In this document: one piece after another, positions 7,097 to 15,813 of the stretch
Layout: each line of letters starts with the position of its first letter
Numbering within the stretch: position 1 is the first letter of the stretch
From: JBJHBY01 sp050485745
GTDB lineage: Bacteria; Pseudomonadota; Gammaproteobacteria; Pseudomonadales; CAMLJR01
Reading direction: 5' to 3'
Length of the DNA: 25,417 nucleotides
Assembly: GCA_050485745.1 (NCBI GenBank)
Contig: JBJHBY010000016.1
Span: forward strand, 1-25,417
The notes under the pieces: generated by a model
The model's database searches: none
Told to the model about the DNA's origin: nothing
What the model saw: the letters and a program-made list of their open reading frames with translations, nothing else
Program-made: the position numbers and the translations under genes

Positions 7097-7429
7097 TCAG
7101 CTGGACTGCTGGCGCTCGCAGATTGGGGTCAGCACCAGGGTGCGCAGGGTGCTGAAATCCAGCAGCTCCTGGGTCTGCTGGTCATTGCCAAAGCGCTCGG
7201 CAAGCTGGGCAAAGACTGCGTCCACATCCTCGGCCTCGAACTCGTATATGGCGGCAAAGGCGGGCAGGGAGGGGCCGCTGCCGGTATCGGCGGTACTGAA
7301 GCGCTGGGCCGCGGTGAAGCCCGGGATGGTCAGAACATCGGGCAGGTGGGTGTGGGTGTACCAGTCCTGGTATTCCTGCTCTCGGCCGGGGGCAGGGTCG
7401 GAAAGGATCAGCAGCTGGCGTCTGGACAT
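7097..7429 (-). CDS. small dimeric alpha/beta-barrel domain protein (EthD-like)
   Basis: A 110-residue soluble protein without signal or membrane segments. The pattern is a first beta strand (RRQLLILSDP), then EYQDWYTHTHLPDVLTIPGF, then FAAIYEFEAED and a C-terminal helix and strand. The W-Y-x-x-x-H-L-P-D-V-x-x-I-P-G-F arrangement is typical of EthD-type dimeric barrels, a fold that often binds small hydrophobic or phenolic compounds. No specific reaction can be assigned. The ATG at 7429 is preceded by AGGGAGA on the minus strand. It lies between tRNA-Arg and the divergent cytochrome gene and is probably transcribed alone. Confidence 0.75.
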   Translation of the reverse strand: MSRRQLLILSDPAPGREQEYQDWYTHTHLPDVLTIPGFTAAQRFSTADTGSGPSLPAFAAIYEFEAEDVDAVFAQLAERFGNDQQTQELLDFSTLRTLVLTPICERQQSS

Positions 7430-7515
7430 GGCGGGTTCTCCCTGTAATGAAGCGCCCAGTATTGGTCAAGTTTTTATGACTATTCAAGGCCTGTCCCTCG
7501 CCCCGGGCGGGCCCA

Positions 7516-7545
7516 TTGGTCTGCGGCGGTCAAAATGGCTATAAT
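7516..7545 (+). promoter_or_regulatory. sigma-70 type promoter of the cytochrome c5 gene
   Basis: TTGGTC (7516-7521), an 18-base spacer and a perfect TATAAT (7540-7545). The start would be near 7552, giving a leader of about 40 bases with AGAGGA (7585-7590) just before the ATG at 7595. Confidence 0.65.
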
Positions 7546-7594
7546 CTGCGCCCGTTTGCTGCCGAGAGTCGCGGCTGTTGGGCAAGAGGATCAG

Positions 7595-8035
7595 ATGGTG
7601 AAGATTGCGATGTCGAAACATGCCTTCAAGGCCTTGGCGCTGCTGGGTCTCGGTGCGTTGATGAGTCTGTCGGCGTATGCCCTGAGCGACCGCCAGCGCG
7701 CGGCCATCATTGAGCGCATCACCCCCGTTGGCCAGGTTTGTGTGCAGGGTGATACCGCCTGTGGCACTCCCGTGGCGGCCGCGGCTGCTGAGCCGCGCGA
7801 CGCGGACAAGATCTACGGCCAGTTCTGCGTGGCCTGCCACTCCACTGGCGTTGGTGGTGCTCCGATCCTGGGCAATGTGGCCCAGTGGGAGGAAGCTCTG
7901 GCCAAGGGCATCGAGCAGGTGTATGCCAACTCCATCACCGGTATCGGCGCCATGCCGCCCATGGGTACCTGCATGAACTGCTCCGAGGACGAAATCCGGG
8001 CCACGGTGGACTACATGGTCGAGCAGAGTCGTTAA
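7595..8035 (+). CDS. cytochrome c5 family protein
   Basis: A 146-residue exported monohaem cytochrome c, an electron carrier in the periplasm or attached to the inner membrane. Residues 1-29 form a signal or anchor segment (ALALLGLGALMSLSAYA). The haem site is CVACH at 78-82, the axial Met lies in GIGAMPPMG (Met120 or Met123), and Cys126/Cys129 in GTCMNCS form the disulphide characteristic of cytochrome c5. There is an extra pair, Cys49 and Cys56, in the linker before the haem domain, plus a short Ala-rich spacer. The ATG at 7595 was chosen because AGAGGA precedes it and it places the basic residues just before the hydrophobic core; the open frame begins at 7535. It has its own promoter and a strong terminator, so it is monocistronic. 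The redox partner cannot be read. Confidence 0.92.
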   Translation: MVKIAMSKHAFKALALLGLGALMSLSAYALSDRQRAAIIERITPVGQVCVQGDTACGTPVAAAAAEPRDADKIYGQFCVACHSTGVGGAPILGNVAQWEEALAKGIEQVYANSITGIGAMPPMGTCMNCSEDEIRATVDYMVEQSR

Positions 8036-8064
8036 GCCCTCAGGCCTGCCGGGCGCACGTCGCG

Positions 8065-8093
8065 AAAGCCGCATGAAGATGCGGCTTTTTTTT
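8065..8093 (+). terminator. rho-independent terminator after cytochrome c5
   Basis: GCCGCAT-GAAG-ATGCGGC (8068-8085) followed by eight T bases (8086-8093), with flanking A bases that extend the stem. This is a textbook terminator 30 bases after the stop codon. Confidence 0.95.
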
Positions 8094-8209
8094 CGCTGGC
8101 TGTTTGGCTTCCGCGCCTGTGTGCTGGACCGGGTTGACGCTGGTTGGTAGATTGCGTCCATGGTGCACCGGTCGGCCGCTGGGCGCGCCAGACGTCAGAA
8201 GGAGAGGGC

Positions 8210-9337
8210 ATGGCATACCGTTGGATTCCGTTGCTGGGCGTTCTTCTGCTGGCGGCCTGTCAGCAACAGGAGGCCAGTGCGCCACCGCCGGAGGTGGTGG
8301 TCGATGTCGCCACCCTCGAGACTTACCAGCCCCGCCTTGCCTATGCCGGGCGCCTGCATGCGGTGGAGGATGTCGCCATCCGTGCCCGCGTCAATGGCTA
8401 TCTCAAGGAGCGCGCCTTCCATGAAGGCGATCTGGTCAAGGCCGGGGATGTGCTCTATCGCATCGACCCTGCACCCTTTGAGGCGGAACTGGCCAGTGCC
8501 CACGCCGCACTGGTGCGTGCCCAGGCCGGAGTCGATGTGGCGCGCCGCAACTACGAGCGCGGGCGCGATTTGCTGCCGCGGGGGGCGATCTCGGTGTCCG
8601 AGATGGACCGGCTCGAGGGCGCTATGGTTGAGGCCGAAGCCAATCTTGAGTCCGCCGAGGCCCAGGTCGAGTCCGCCAGGGTCAACCTCAGCTATACCCG
8701 TATCACAGCGCCGCTGTCTGGCCGAGTGGGCGCCAGCCAGGCCAGTGTGGGTGACCTGGTTGGCCCCGACGCGGGCGCACTGACCACGCTGGTCAGCATC
8801 GACCCGATCCGGGCCCACTTTCAGGTCAGTGAGAGTCTGTTCCTGGCCATGGACAGCCGTCGCCGCGAGATCGAGGCGGTGGACCCGGAGATCGTGCGGG
8901 AAGTGGAAGTCGAACTGGAGCTCTCCGACGGTAGTCGCTACCCCCACCGAGGCGTGCTCGATTTCATTTCCAACCGCATCGACGAGCTGACCGGCACCAT
9001 TGCCACCCGTGCCTCGGTGCCGAATCCGGAGGAGCGCCTTCGCCCGGGGCAGTATGTGCGCATTCATGTGTTTCTCCCGGTGCAGGAGGAGGTGGTGATG
9101 ATTCCCCAGGCGGCCCTGCAGGCGGATCAGCAAGGTGACTTCGTGCTGGTGGTCGATGCGGGGGATCAGGTGCGGCGACGCACTGTCGAGCAGGGGCCGC
9201 GGGTGGCGGGCAAGGTCATTATCCGTGAGGGCCTGGATGATGGGGAGCGCGTCGTGGTGCGGGGTATCCAGCGCGTGCGCCCCGGCCAGTTGGTGCGGGC
9301 GGTGATGGCGAGCAACAGCCAGGTCGCGGCGGACTGA
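8210..9337 (+). CDS. RND efflux membrane-fusion (adaptor) lipoprotein, AcrA/MexA family
   Basis: A 375-residue periplasmic adaptor that joins an RND pump to an outer-membrane channel. The start at 8210 gives a clear lipoprotein signal, LLGVLLLAAC with Cys17 as the lipidated residue, and AGAAGGAGAG precedes it; the open frame upstream (from 8144) lacks these. The order is as in the family: a lipoyl half (RARVNGYLKERAFHEGDLVKAGD), a coiled-coil hairpin (about residues 90-155, rich in Ala, Glu and Arg), the second lipoyl half (RITAPLSGRVGASQASVGDLV), then the beta-barrel and membrane-proximal domains (RLRPGQYVRIHVFLP). The pump gene follows after 48 bases, so they form an operon. A TTGACG at 8134-8139 could be a -35, but no good -10 is visible. 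The substrate is unknown. Confidence 0.95.
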   Translation: MAYRWIPLLGVLLLAACQQQEASAPPPEVVVDVATLETYQPRLAYAGRLHAVEDVAIRARVNGYLKERAFHEGDLVKAGDVLYRIDPAPFEAELASAHAALVRAQAGVDVARRNYERGRDLLPRGAISVSEMDRLEGAMVEAEANLESAEAQVESARVNLSYTRITAPLSGRVGASQASVGDLVGPDAGALTTLVSIDPIRAHFQVSESLFLAMDSRRREIEAVDPEIVREVEVELELSDGSRYPHRGVLDFISNRIDELTGTIATRASVPNPEERLRPGQYVRIHVFLPVQEEVVMIPQAALQADQQGDFVLVVDAGDQVRRRTVEQGPRVAGKVIIREGLDDGERVVVRGIQRVRPGQLVRAVMASNSQVAAD

Positions 9338-9385
9338 CCGGTAGGCGGCCCGCGGTGACGCGGCCCTGACAATCGCGGGAGTGTC

Positions 9386-12300
9386 ATGTTCAGTGCCTTT
9401 TTCGTTCAGCGGCCGAAGTTCGCGCTGGTTATTTCCATTGTCCTGACCCTGGCGGGTGCGCTGGCGCTCACGCGGCTGCCAGTGGCGGAGTTCCCGCCCA
9501 TCAGCCCTCCACAGGTATCGGTTTCCGCGATCTATCCCGGAGCCTCGGCCACCGTGCTGGAAGAGACCGTTGCCGGCCCGATCGAGGACGCGGTGAACGG
9601 AATCGAGGGCATGCTGTACATGTCTTCGCGCAGCTCCAATGCCGGTTTCTATACCCTCAACGTGACCTTTGCCCTGGGTACTGATCCGGAGATGGCCCAG
9701 GTCGAGGTGCAGAATCGTGTGCGCCTGGCGGAGGCCAGCCTGCCGCAGGAGGTGCGCGACCAGGGCTTGACGGTCAATCGCCGTTCTCCGGACATCCTGC
9801 TGCTGGTGAGTGCCTACTCCCCCAATGACACCCTCGACTATACGTTTATCTCGAACTATCTGAAGATCAACGTGCAGAGTGCGCTGAAGCGGGTGCCCGG
9901 GGTGTCCGACGCGGTGATCATGGGGGAGGCGGACTACTCCATGCGGCTGTGGCTGAATCCGGACCGCATGGCCACTCTGGGCGTGACCACCGGTGATGTG
10001 TTCAGCGCCCTGCGCGAACAGAACGTGCAGGTCCCGGCCGGCAAGGTCGGCGCACCGCCCTTCGTCAGCGGCCAGCAGACGGAGTACACCCTGCAGTTGC
10101 GCGGCCGCCTGCAGAGCGTCGCCGAGTTTCGTGACGTGGTGCTGCGCGCCGCCCCCGATGGCTCCCTGGTGCGCCTGCGGGACGTGGCCCGGGTCGAGCT
10201 GGGCCGCTCCTCCTACGCCGCCATCGGTGAGGTCAACGGCCACCCCGCGGTGAATCTCGCCGTGTTCATGCAGCCGGGGGCCAATGCCCTGGAGACCGGG
10301 GACCGGGTCAAGGCGGCCATGCGCGAGCTGGCCGGGCAGTTCCCGGAGGATCTCGATTACCTGATCAACTATGACACCACGCGCTATGTCAGCGTGGCCG
10401 TGCGCCAGGTAGTCCAGACTCTGGTCATCGCTGTCATCCTGGTCATCGCGGTGACCTTCATGTTCCTCGGCAACCTGCGCGCCACCCTGGTGCCGGCGGT
10501 GACCATTCCCGTCTCCCTGGTCGCCAGTTTCGCCGTACTGATGCTGCTCGGTTTCAGTATCAATACCGCCACCCTTTTCGCGCTGATCCTGGCCATCGGT
10601 ATTGTCGTCGACGATGCCATCCTGGTGATCGAGAACACCGACCGTTTGCTGCGCGATGAGCCCGGGCTGGGTGCGCGGGAGGCGGCGATCCGTTCCATGC
10701 GCCAGGTGACCGGCCCGATCATCGCCACTACCCTGGTGCTGCTGGCGGTGTTTGTGCCGGTGGCCATGCTGCCGGGTATTACCGGGCAGATGTACCAGCA
10801 GTTCGCCCTGACCATCTGCGTGGCGGTGGTGATTTCATCCCTCAACGCGTTGACCCTGAGCCCCGCGCTGTGCGGCCTGCTGCTGGCGCGCCGACCCCGG
10901 GAGCGGCACTGGTATCAGGCTTTCAACGGTTTCTTCGGCCGCCTGACCCAGCGCTACAGCGTGGCCGTGGGCTGGAGCCTGCGTCGTCTGGTGCTGCTGG
11001 GTGTGGTTTACGTGGCGCTGTTCGCGACCCTGCTGCTGGGTTTTGTCAGCGTACCCCAGGCCTTTGTCCCCACCGAGGACAAAGGCCTGTTCTTCGTCAA
11101 CGTGCAGTTGCCGGATGCCGCCGCACTGGAGCGCACCCAGGACACCATGCACCGTCTCACCGAGGCTCTGCGCCAGGAGGAGGCGGTCGAGACGGTCACG
11201 GCCATTTCCGGCTTCAGCCTGTTCTCGATGTCCGCCCAGAGCAACGCCGGCGCGGTGTTTCTGGTACTGCGCCCCTGGGATGAGCGCAGCGGGCGCGAGC
11301 AGCAGCTGGGGGCACTGATCCAGCGGGTCAACGGCCTCGCCTGGCAGTTGTTCCCCGAGGCCCAGATCACCGCCATCCCGGTTCCGGCCATCCCCGGTGT
11401 GGGAGCGGTGGGTGGGCTCGAGTTCGTCGTGCAGGACACTCTCAGTCGGCCCCACGCGGAGCTGGCCTCCGTGGTCAATCAGCTGGTGGTTGAGGCCAAC
11501 CAGTCGCCATTGATTGCCAGTGCCTTCAGCAGCTATCGCGCCAATGTGCCGCAATACCTGATCGAAGTGGATCGGGTGAAGGCGATGACCCTGGGTGTGC
11601 CGTTGTCGGAGGTGTTCGCTACCCTGCAAGCCATGCTGGGTTCGCGCTATATCAATGATTTCAACCTGTTCGGGCAGACCTACCAGGTGATCATGCAGGC
11701 GGACCCCTTGTTTCGCGCCCATATCCAGGACATCGAAAGCTATCACGTGCGCAGCCGCGGCGGTGACATGGTGCCGCTGTCGACCCTGGTCAGCCACCGC
11801 CAGATCCTCGGCCCGGACGTTGCCAATCGGCACAATCTTTATCGTTCAGCGGTGATCAATGCCAATGTCAGCGATGGGGTCAGTAGCGGGCAGGCGATGA
11901 TGGCCATGGAAGAAATGGCCCGGGATCTGCTGCCGGCGGGTTACAGTTTTGACTGGACCGGCATGTCCTGGCAGGAGCGCGCCGCCGGCAACATGGCCAT
12001 CTACGCCTTCGCCCTGGCCCTGGTGTTTATCTACCTGTTCCTGGTGGCCCAGTACGAGAGCTGGTCCATACCCCTGGCCATCATTCTGGTGGTGCCGGTG
12101 GCGGTCCTGGGCTCGGTACTGGCCTTTCTCGCCCTGGGCATGCCCCTGAACCTGTATGCGCAGATCGGCCTGGTGCTGCTGATCGGGCTGGCGGCGAAGA
12201 ATGCGATCCTCATCGTCGAGTTCGCCCGTGCGCGTCGCGAGGACGAGGGTCTGTCGATCAGCGAGGCCGCGGCGCTGGGGGCGCGGTTGCGCTTCCGCGC

Positions 12301-12538
12301 GGTGTGCATGACGGCCCTGTCCTTTATCCTCGGCATCCTGCCCCTGGTCTTCGCCACCGGAGCCGGTGCCGCCGGTCAGCGCTCCCTCGGCATCACCGTG
12401 CTGGGCGGCATGCTCGCCGCCCTGCTGGTGGGAACGCTGATGATTCCGGGGTTCTACGCCATCGTGCAGACCCTGCGTGAGAATCTGAAGCGGCGCCTGG
12501 GGTTGGGTGGGCCTCCGGGCCCGGGTACTCAGTCATAG
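9386..12538 (+). CDS. RND multidrug efflux pump, inner-membrane transporter (AcrB/MexB, HAE1 type)
   Basis: A 1050-residue proton-driven exporter, the usual full length. It starts with FSAFFVQRPKFALVISIVLT (first helix) and has PVAEFPPISPPQVSVSAIYPGA and two sets of helices enclosing large periplasmic loops. The proton relay is intact: Asp409-Asp410 in GIVVDDAILVIEN and Lys938 in GLAAKNAILIVEF. SRYINDFNLFGQTYQVIMQAD is typical of hydrophobe/amphiphile exporters rather than metal pumps. The ATG at 9386 has GGGAG 6 bases upstream and lies 48 bases after the adaptor gene. There is no TolC-like gene and no TetR/MarR regulator next to it, so it probably borrows a channel encoded elsewhere. The stop overlaps the convergent small gene by 6 bases. 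Confidence 0.97.
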   Translation: MFSAFFVQRPKFALVISIVLTLAGALALTRLPVAEFPPISPPQVSVSAIYPGASATVLEETVAGPIEDAVNGIEGMLYMSSRSSNAGFYTLNVTFALGTDPEMAQVEVQNRVRLAEASLPQEVRDQGLTVNRRSPDILLLVSAYSPNDTLDYTFISNYLKINVQSALKRVPGVSDAVIMGEADYSMRLWLNPDRMATLGVTTGDVFSALREQNVQVPAGKVGAPPFVSGQQTEYTLQLRGRLQSVAEFRDVVLRAAPDGSLVRLRDVARVELGRSSYAAIGEVNGHPAVNLAVFMQPGANALETGDRVKAAMRELAGQFPEDLDYLINYDTTRYVSVAVRQVVQTLVIAVILVIAVTFMFLGNLRATLVPAVTIPVSLVASFAVLMLLGFSINTATLFALILAIGIVVDDAILVIENTDRLLRDEPGLGAREAAIRSMRQVTGPIIATTLVLLAVFVPVAMLPGITGQMYQQFALTICVAVVISSLNALTLSPALCGLLLARRPRERHWYQAFNGFFGRLTQRYSVAVGWSLRRLVLLGVVYVALFATLLLGFVSVPQAFVPTEDKGLFFVNVQLPDAAALERTQDTMHRLTEALRQEEAVETVTAISGFSLFSMSAQSNAGAVFLVLRPWDERSGREQQLGALIQRVNGLAWQLFPEAQITAIPVPAIPGVGAVGGLEFVVQDTLSRPHAELASVVNQLVVEANQSPLIASAFSSYRANVPQYLIEVDRVKAMTLGVPLSEVFATLQAMLGSRYINDFNLFGQTYQVIMQADPLFRAHIQDIESYHVRSRGGDMVPLSTLVSHRQILGPDVANRHNLYRSAVINANVSDGVSSGQAMMAMEEMARDLLPAGYSFDWTGMSWQERAAGNMAIYAFALALVFIYLFLVAQYESWSIPLAIILVVPVAVLGSVLAFLALGMPLNLYAQIGLVLLIGLAAKNAILIVEFARARREDEGLSISEAAALGARLRFRAVCMTALSFILGILPLVFATGAGAAGQRSLGITVLGGMLAALLVGTLMIPGFYAIVQTLRENLKRRLGLGGPPGPGTQS

Positions 12539-12859
12539 CCCTCGGGCGGCAAGAATGAACTCGGTCTTCATCTTGATGCCTGTGCCTCGCAGGCAGATCA
12601 GATAATGCTCTCCGCCGTTCAACAAGTGGCGCAGGAATGCGTCCCTGAATTCGCGCTTCGCCCACTTTGCTGGGTCACCGAAGTAAAAGGGGCGAGGGAC
12701 GTTATGCATGTATCTGCTACAGATCTCGCTGTCGCGTATGAGTGTGTCCAGCAGTTCGAGGATGCGCCGGTTGATTGGCCAATCCTTTGCGATATCTCCG
12801 TATATTGCGATCAATAGCTTCCTGAAATCCCGCTGCTCTGCTTCCGTGATGGTGTCCAT
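12533..12859 (-). CDS. small protein, not recognised
   Basis: A 108-residue soluble protein with no signal, membrane segment or familiar motif. It appears mostly helical, with a central aromatic and basic stretch (YMHNVPRPFYFGDPAKWAKREF) and a C-terminal GTGIKMKTEF. The ATG at 12859 was chosen for the strong AGGAGG 5 bases before it; the frame is open to 12913 without a better site. It is the last gene of a minus-strand run (rep, lipoprotein, this gene), 22 bases after the lipoprotein stop. It overlaps the end of the RND pump gene by 6 bases in convergent orientation. The ribosome site and tight spacing support it being real. No function is proposed. Confidence 0.68.
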   Translation of the reverse strand: MDTITEAEQRDFRKLLIAIYGDIAKDWPINRRILELLDTLIRDSEICSRYMHNVPRPFYFGDPAKWAKREFRDAFLRHLLNGGEHYLICLRGTGIKMKTEFILAARGL

Positions 12860-12881
12860 GATGGCCTCCTGCCGATGGTTT

Positions 12882-13481
12882 TCAGTCCTTTGGTCGGAGC
12901 TTTGCTTCCTCAATCAGGGTATTCAATATCGTGTAATCGCCCGGTTTGCTGCGGAACTCCAGCGCTATGTCGAGTGTGGAAGACGTGATGTAGACGATCA
13001 GGTCGGTCTCGCCCTGCAGAACGTGAAACTGCAGGTCGTTTCGATGGATTGCTTGATGGGTGTACCCCGAGAGGCTCGCGCCAAACGCCGCTTCTGCCGG
13101 ATGAGTCGGTGTAGACAGGGCGCTGGCGATGAAGCTCGCCGGAGTCTTGCCGGAGCCGGCGTAAAGAAACTCTTCTTGTCGCATGACTCTGAATGTCAGC
13201 AGGGGCTGGCCCGGGCTGATGATCATCGGGCCATCTTCGAGCCAGTATTCGCGGTTGCGAATCAGGTTGGGTAGTTCCAGGCGGCCAAGAAAGACCAGCG
13301 GATCGTGTGTGGATAATGGGTGAGAACCCAGGTATCCGGGCTGGGGATTTTGGCAAGCAGTGAGTTGCAGCCCTGCAGTCAGGCAGATGATGGTGATTAA
13401 AGGCGCCATTGCATGGCGGAGGAAACGCCGGGCATCTGGTATCCGGGTAGATCGTATCTGGGCAGAGAGACATCGTGTCAT
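12882..13481 (-). CDS. predicted lipoprotein of unknown function
   Basis: A 199-residue exported protein. A hydrophobic segment (MAPLITIICLTAGLQL) ends in a lipobox LTAC with Cys43, counted from the start at 13481. That start has AAGGA 9 bases upstream but gives a long N-terminal region of 24 residues. ATG 13409 would give a more standard signal but has no ribosome site. The mature part has FLGRLELPNLI, REYWLEDGPMIISPGQPLLTFRVM and a beta-rich C-terminal half. I do not recognise the family. It follows rep by 38 bases on the same strand and precedes another unrecognised gene, so the three may be co-transcribed. Confidence 0.72.
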   Translation of the reverse strand: MTRCLSAQIRSTRIPDARRFLRHAMAPLITIICLTAGLQLTACQNPQPGYLGSHPLSTHDPLVFLGRLELPNLIRNREYWLEDGPMIISPGQPLLTFRVMRQEEFLYAGSGKTPASFIASALSTPTHPAEAAFGASLSGYTHQAIHRNDLQFHVLQGETDLIVYITSSTLDIALEFRSKPGDYTILNTLIEEAKLRPKD

Positions 13482-13519
13482 CGAAGTTCGTCCTTGTTGG
13501 CTACCCCTCAAGGATAGTT

Positions 13520-15535
13520 TCAGTCGAACAGGTTCTTCAACCCGGCCAGGGTCTCCCTGCCGCGCTGCTGGTTGAGTGCGGCATCCGCGGCCTCGCCGCC
13601 CTCGCGGATCACATCCTCCTGGGGCAGTTCGTCCAGAAAGCGGCTGGGGGTGCACTCCGTGTAGTCGCCGAACTGCTTGCGTCGCGCGCACCAGGTCAGG
13701 GTCAGGCTGCGTTGTGCACGAGTGATGCCGACGTAGCAGAGGCGGCGCTCCTCCTCCAGCCCCTCGGCTTCCAGCGAGGAGTGGTGCGGCAGCAGTTCCT
13801 CCTCCATGCCAATGATGTAGACGTGGGGGAACTCCAGGCCCTTGGAGGCATGCAGGGTCATCAGCTGCACCTTGTCCAGGGCTTCGTCTTCCTCCTCCTG
13901 CCGTTCCAGCAAGTCGCGCAGGACGAGACGTGCGATGGCGTCATCGATGCTGGCTTCGCCGCCGTCCTCGGCGGCGCGCTCCATGCTGGTCTTGAGGGAT
14001 TCGATCAGCACCATGACATTGCCCATGCGCCGCTCCGCCACGGCGTTGGATGAGGCATTCTGCTGCAGCCAGCCGGCGTAGTCGATGGTGTCGAGCATGC
14101 CGTGGATCGCCGCCACCGGGTCGCGTTGCGCACAGTCCTGGCGCAGCTGGTCCATCCACTGGGTAAACTCGCGCAGGCGGCCGACGCTGGCCTCCGGGAT
14201 GTGCTGCTCCAGGCCCAGCTCCGGGCATGCGGCATAGAGACTGATACCGCGCTCGGTGGCGTAGCGGCCCAGGCCCTCCAGGGTGCTGGAGCCGATCTTG
14301 CGCCGGGGTACATTGATGATGCGCAGGAAGGCGTTGTCGTCGTCCGGATTCATTACCAGACGCAGGTAGGCCATCACATCCTTGATTTCGTTGCGCGAGA
14401 AGAACGAGGTGCCGCCACTGATGCGGTAGGGCACCTGGTGGGCCTGCAGCTTGATTTCCAGCAGCCGTGCCTGGTGGTTGCCGCGGTAGAGTACCGCGTA
14501 GTCACCGAAGCGACCGCCGCGGCGGATGCGATGGTCGAGGATTTCCATGGCCACGCGCTCGCATTCCAGCTCCTCGTTGCGGCAGCGCAGGATGCGGATG
14601 GGGTCTCCGGGGCCGAGTTCACTCCACAGCCTTTTCTCGAACACGTGAGGGTTGTTGCCGATGACGCGGTTGGCGGCGCGCAGGATGATGCCGGTGGAGC
14701 GGTAGTTCTGTTCGAGCTTGATGACCTTCAGCCCCGGGTAGTCACTCTGCAGCTGCACCATGTTCTCCGGCCGTGCGCCGCGCCAGGCGTAGATCGACTG
14801 GTCGTCGTCGCCGACCACGGTGAGGCCGTTGCGACGGCCCACCAGCTGCTTGACCAGCTGGTACTGGGCGCCGTTGGTGTCCTGGTACTCGTCCACCAGC
14901 AGGTAGCGGATGCGGCGCTGCCAGCTGTCCAGAACCTCGGGCTGGCTGGCGAACAGCTGCACCGGCAACAGGATCAGGTCATCGAAATCCAGGGCGTTGT
15001 AGGCCCTGAGCGCGCGCTGATAGCGCACATAGGCTTCGGCGCAGAGCATATCCGCGGGGCCGTCGACCAGGGTGCGGGCTCGTTCCGGATCGACCAGATC
15101 GTTCTTCCAGGCCGAGATGCGGGCCTGTACCACCGCGCTCTGGTCGGCGTCGCCGCCGTGTTCCTGGATCAACAGATCGCGCACCAGGGCTCTGGCGTCC
15201 TCGGCGTCGAAGATGGAAAAGCCGGATTTGTAGCCCAGCTTCTGGTGCTCCCGGCGCAGAATGTTGAGCCCCAGGGTGTGAAATGTGGAAATGGTCAGGC
15301 CGCGCGCCGCCTCACCCCGCACCAGTTGCCCGACCCGCTCGCGCATCTCCCGGGAAGCCTTGTTGGTGAAGGTGACCGCGGCGATGTGGCGGGCCTCGAT
15401 ACCGCACTGCTCGATAAGGTAGGCGATCTTGCGAGTGATCACGCTGGTCTTGCCGGATCCGGCGCCGGCCAGCACCAGCAGCGGGCTGTCGATGTAGCGC
15501 ACGGCTTCCCGTTGCTGGGGATTGAGTTGGCTCAC
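13520..15535 (-). CDS. rep: ATP-dependent DNA helicase Rep (superfamily 1, UvrD/Rep)
   Basis: A 671-residue 3'-5' helicase that clears proteins ahead of replication forks and helps restart them. The start SQLNPQQREAV corresponds to E. coli Rep MRLNPQQQQAV. Motif I is AGAGSGKT (residues 23-30). Others seen are Ia (AAVTFTNKASREMRERV), II (LLVDEYQDTNGAQYQL), III (VVGDDDQSIYAWRGA), IV (KVIKLEQNYRS), V (LMTLHASKGLEFPHVYIIGMEEELLPH) and VI (EERRLCYVGITRAQ). Similarity to Rep is stronger than to UvrD across the protein (NPHVFEKRLWSELG, ISGGTSFFSRNEIKD). The GTG at 15535 is chosen because conservation begins there; the frame is open to 15751 but that part is not Rep-like. The ribosome site is weak. 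Confidence 0.95.
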   Translation of the reverse strand: MSQLNPQQREAVRYIDSPLLVLAGAGSGKTSVITRKIAYLIEQCGIEARHIAAVTFTNKASREMRERVGQLVRGEAARGLTISTFHTLGLNILRREHQKLGYKSGFSIFDAEDARALVRDLLIQEHGGDADQSAVVQARISAWKNDLVDPERARTLVDGPADMLCAEAYVRYQRALRAYNALDFDDLILLPVQLFASQPEVLDSWQRRIRYLLVDEYQDTNGAQYQLVKQLVGRRNGLTVVGDDDQSIYAWRGARPENMVQLQSDYPGLKVIKLEQNYRSTGIILRAANRVIGNNPHVFEKRLWSELGPGDPIRILRCRNEELECERVAMEILDHRIRRGGRFGDYAVLYRGNHQARLLEIKLQAHQVPYRISGGTSFFSRNEIKDVMAYLRLVMNPDDDNAFLRIINVPRRKIGSSTLEGLGRYATERGISLYAACPELGLEQHIPEASVGRLREFTQWMDQLRQDCAQRDPVAAIHGMLDTIDYAGWLQQNASSNAVAERRMGNVMVLIESLKTSMERAAEDGGEASIDDAIARLVLRDLLERQEEEDEALDKVQLMTLHASKGLEFPHVYIIGMEEELLPHHSSLEAEGLEEERRLCYVGITRAQRSLTLTWCARRKQFGDYTECTPSRFLDELPQEDVIREGGEAADAALNQQRGRETLAGLKNLFD

Positions 15536-15813
15536 GGGCGGGCGGGGTTGTCCTGGGGCCTGTCTGTGCGGCCATTGTAACAGCCGTGTCGGGCTCGCCT
15601 CTATGTGGCGTGATGCAGCGTGGCCGTCGTACCCGGTGGCTTCCGGAAAAATTCCCGTTAAATCATGGGTCCGGCGTGTTGTATGTAGATCTTTTCTCAG
15701 ATATGGTTTATAACCGAATGAAATTTTGGGGAATTGAGCCGGTATCCCCACCTGGACGCGAGCATAACAATAATGATGATCGTTCGAATCCGGCGGCTGG
15801 GCCTGGGCATGTG

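Noticed and set aside
8195..10243. 682-codon minus-strand frame opposite the RND operon
   Set aside because: It spans two real genes on the other strand, is rich in His, Gln and Arg, and shows no family motif.
14102..15580. 492-codon plus-strand frame opposite rep
   Set aside because: Shadow of the rep reading frame; low-complexity Val/Ala/Gln composition and no motifs.
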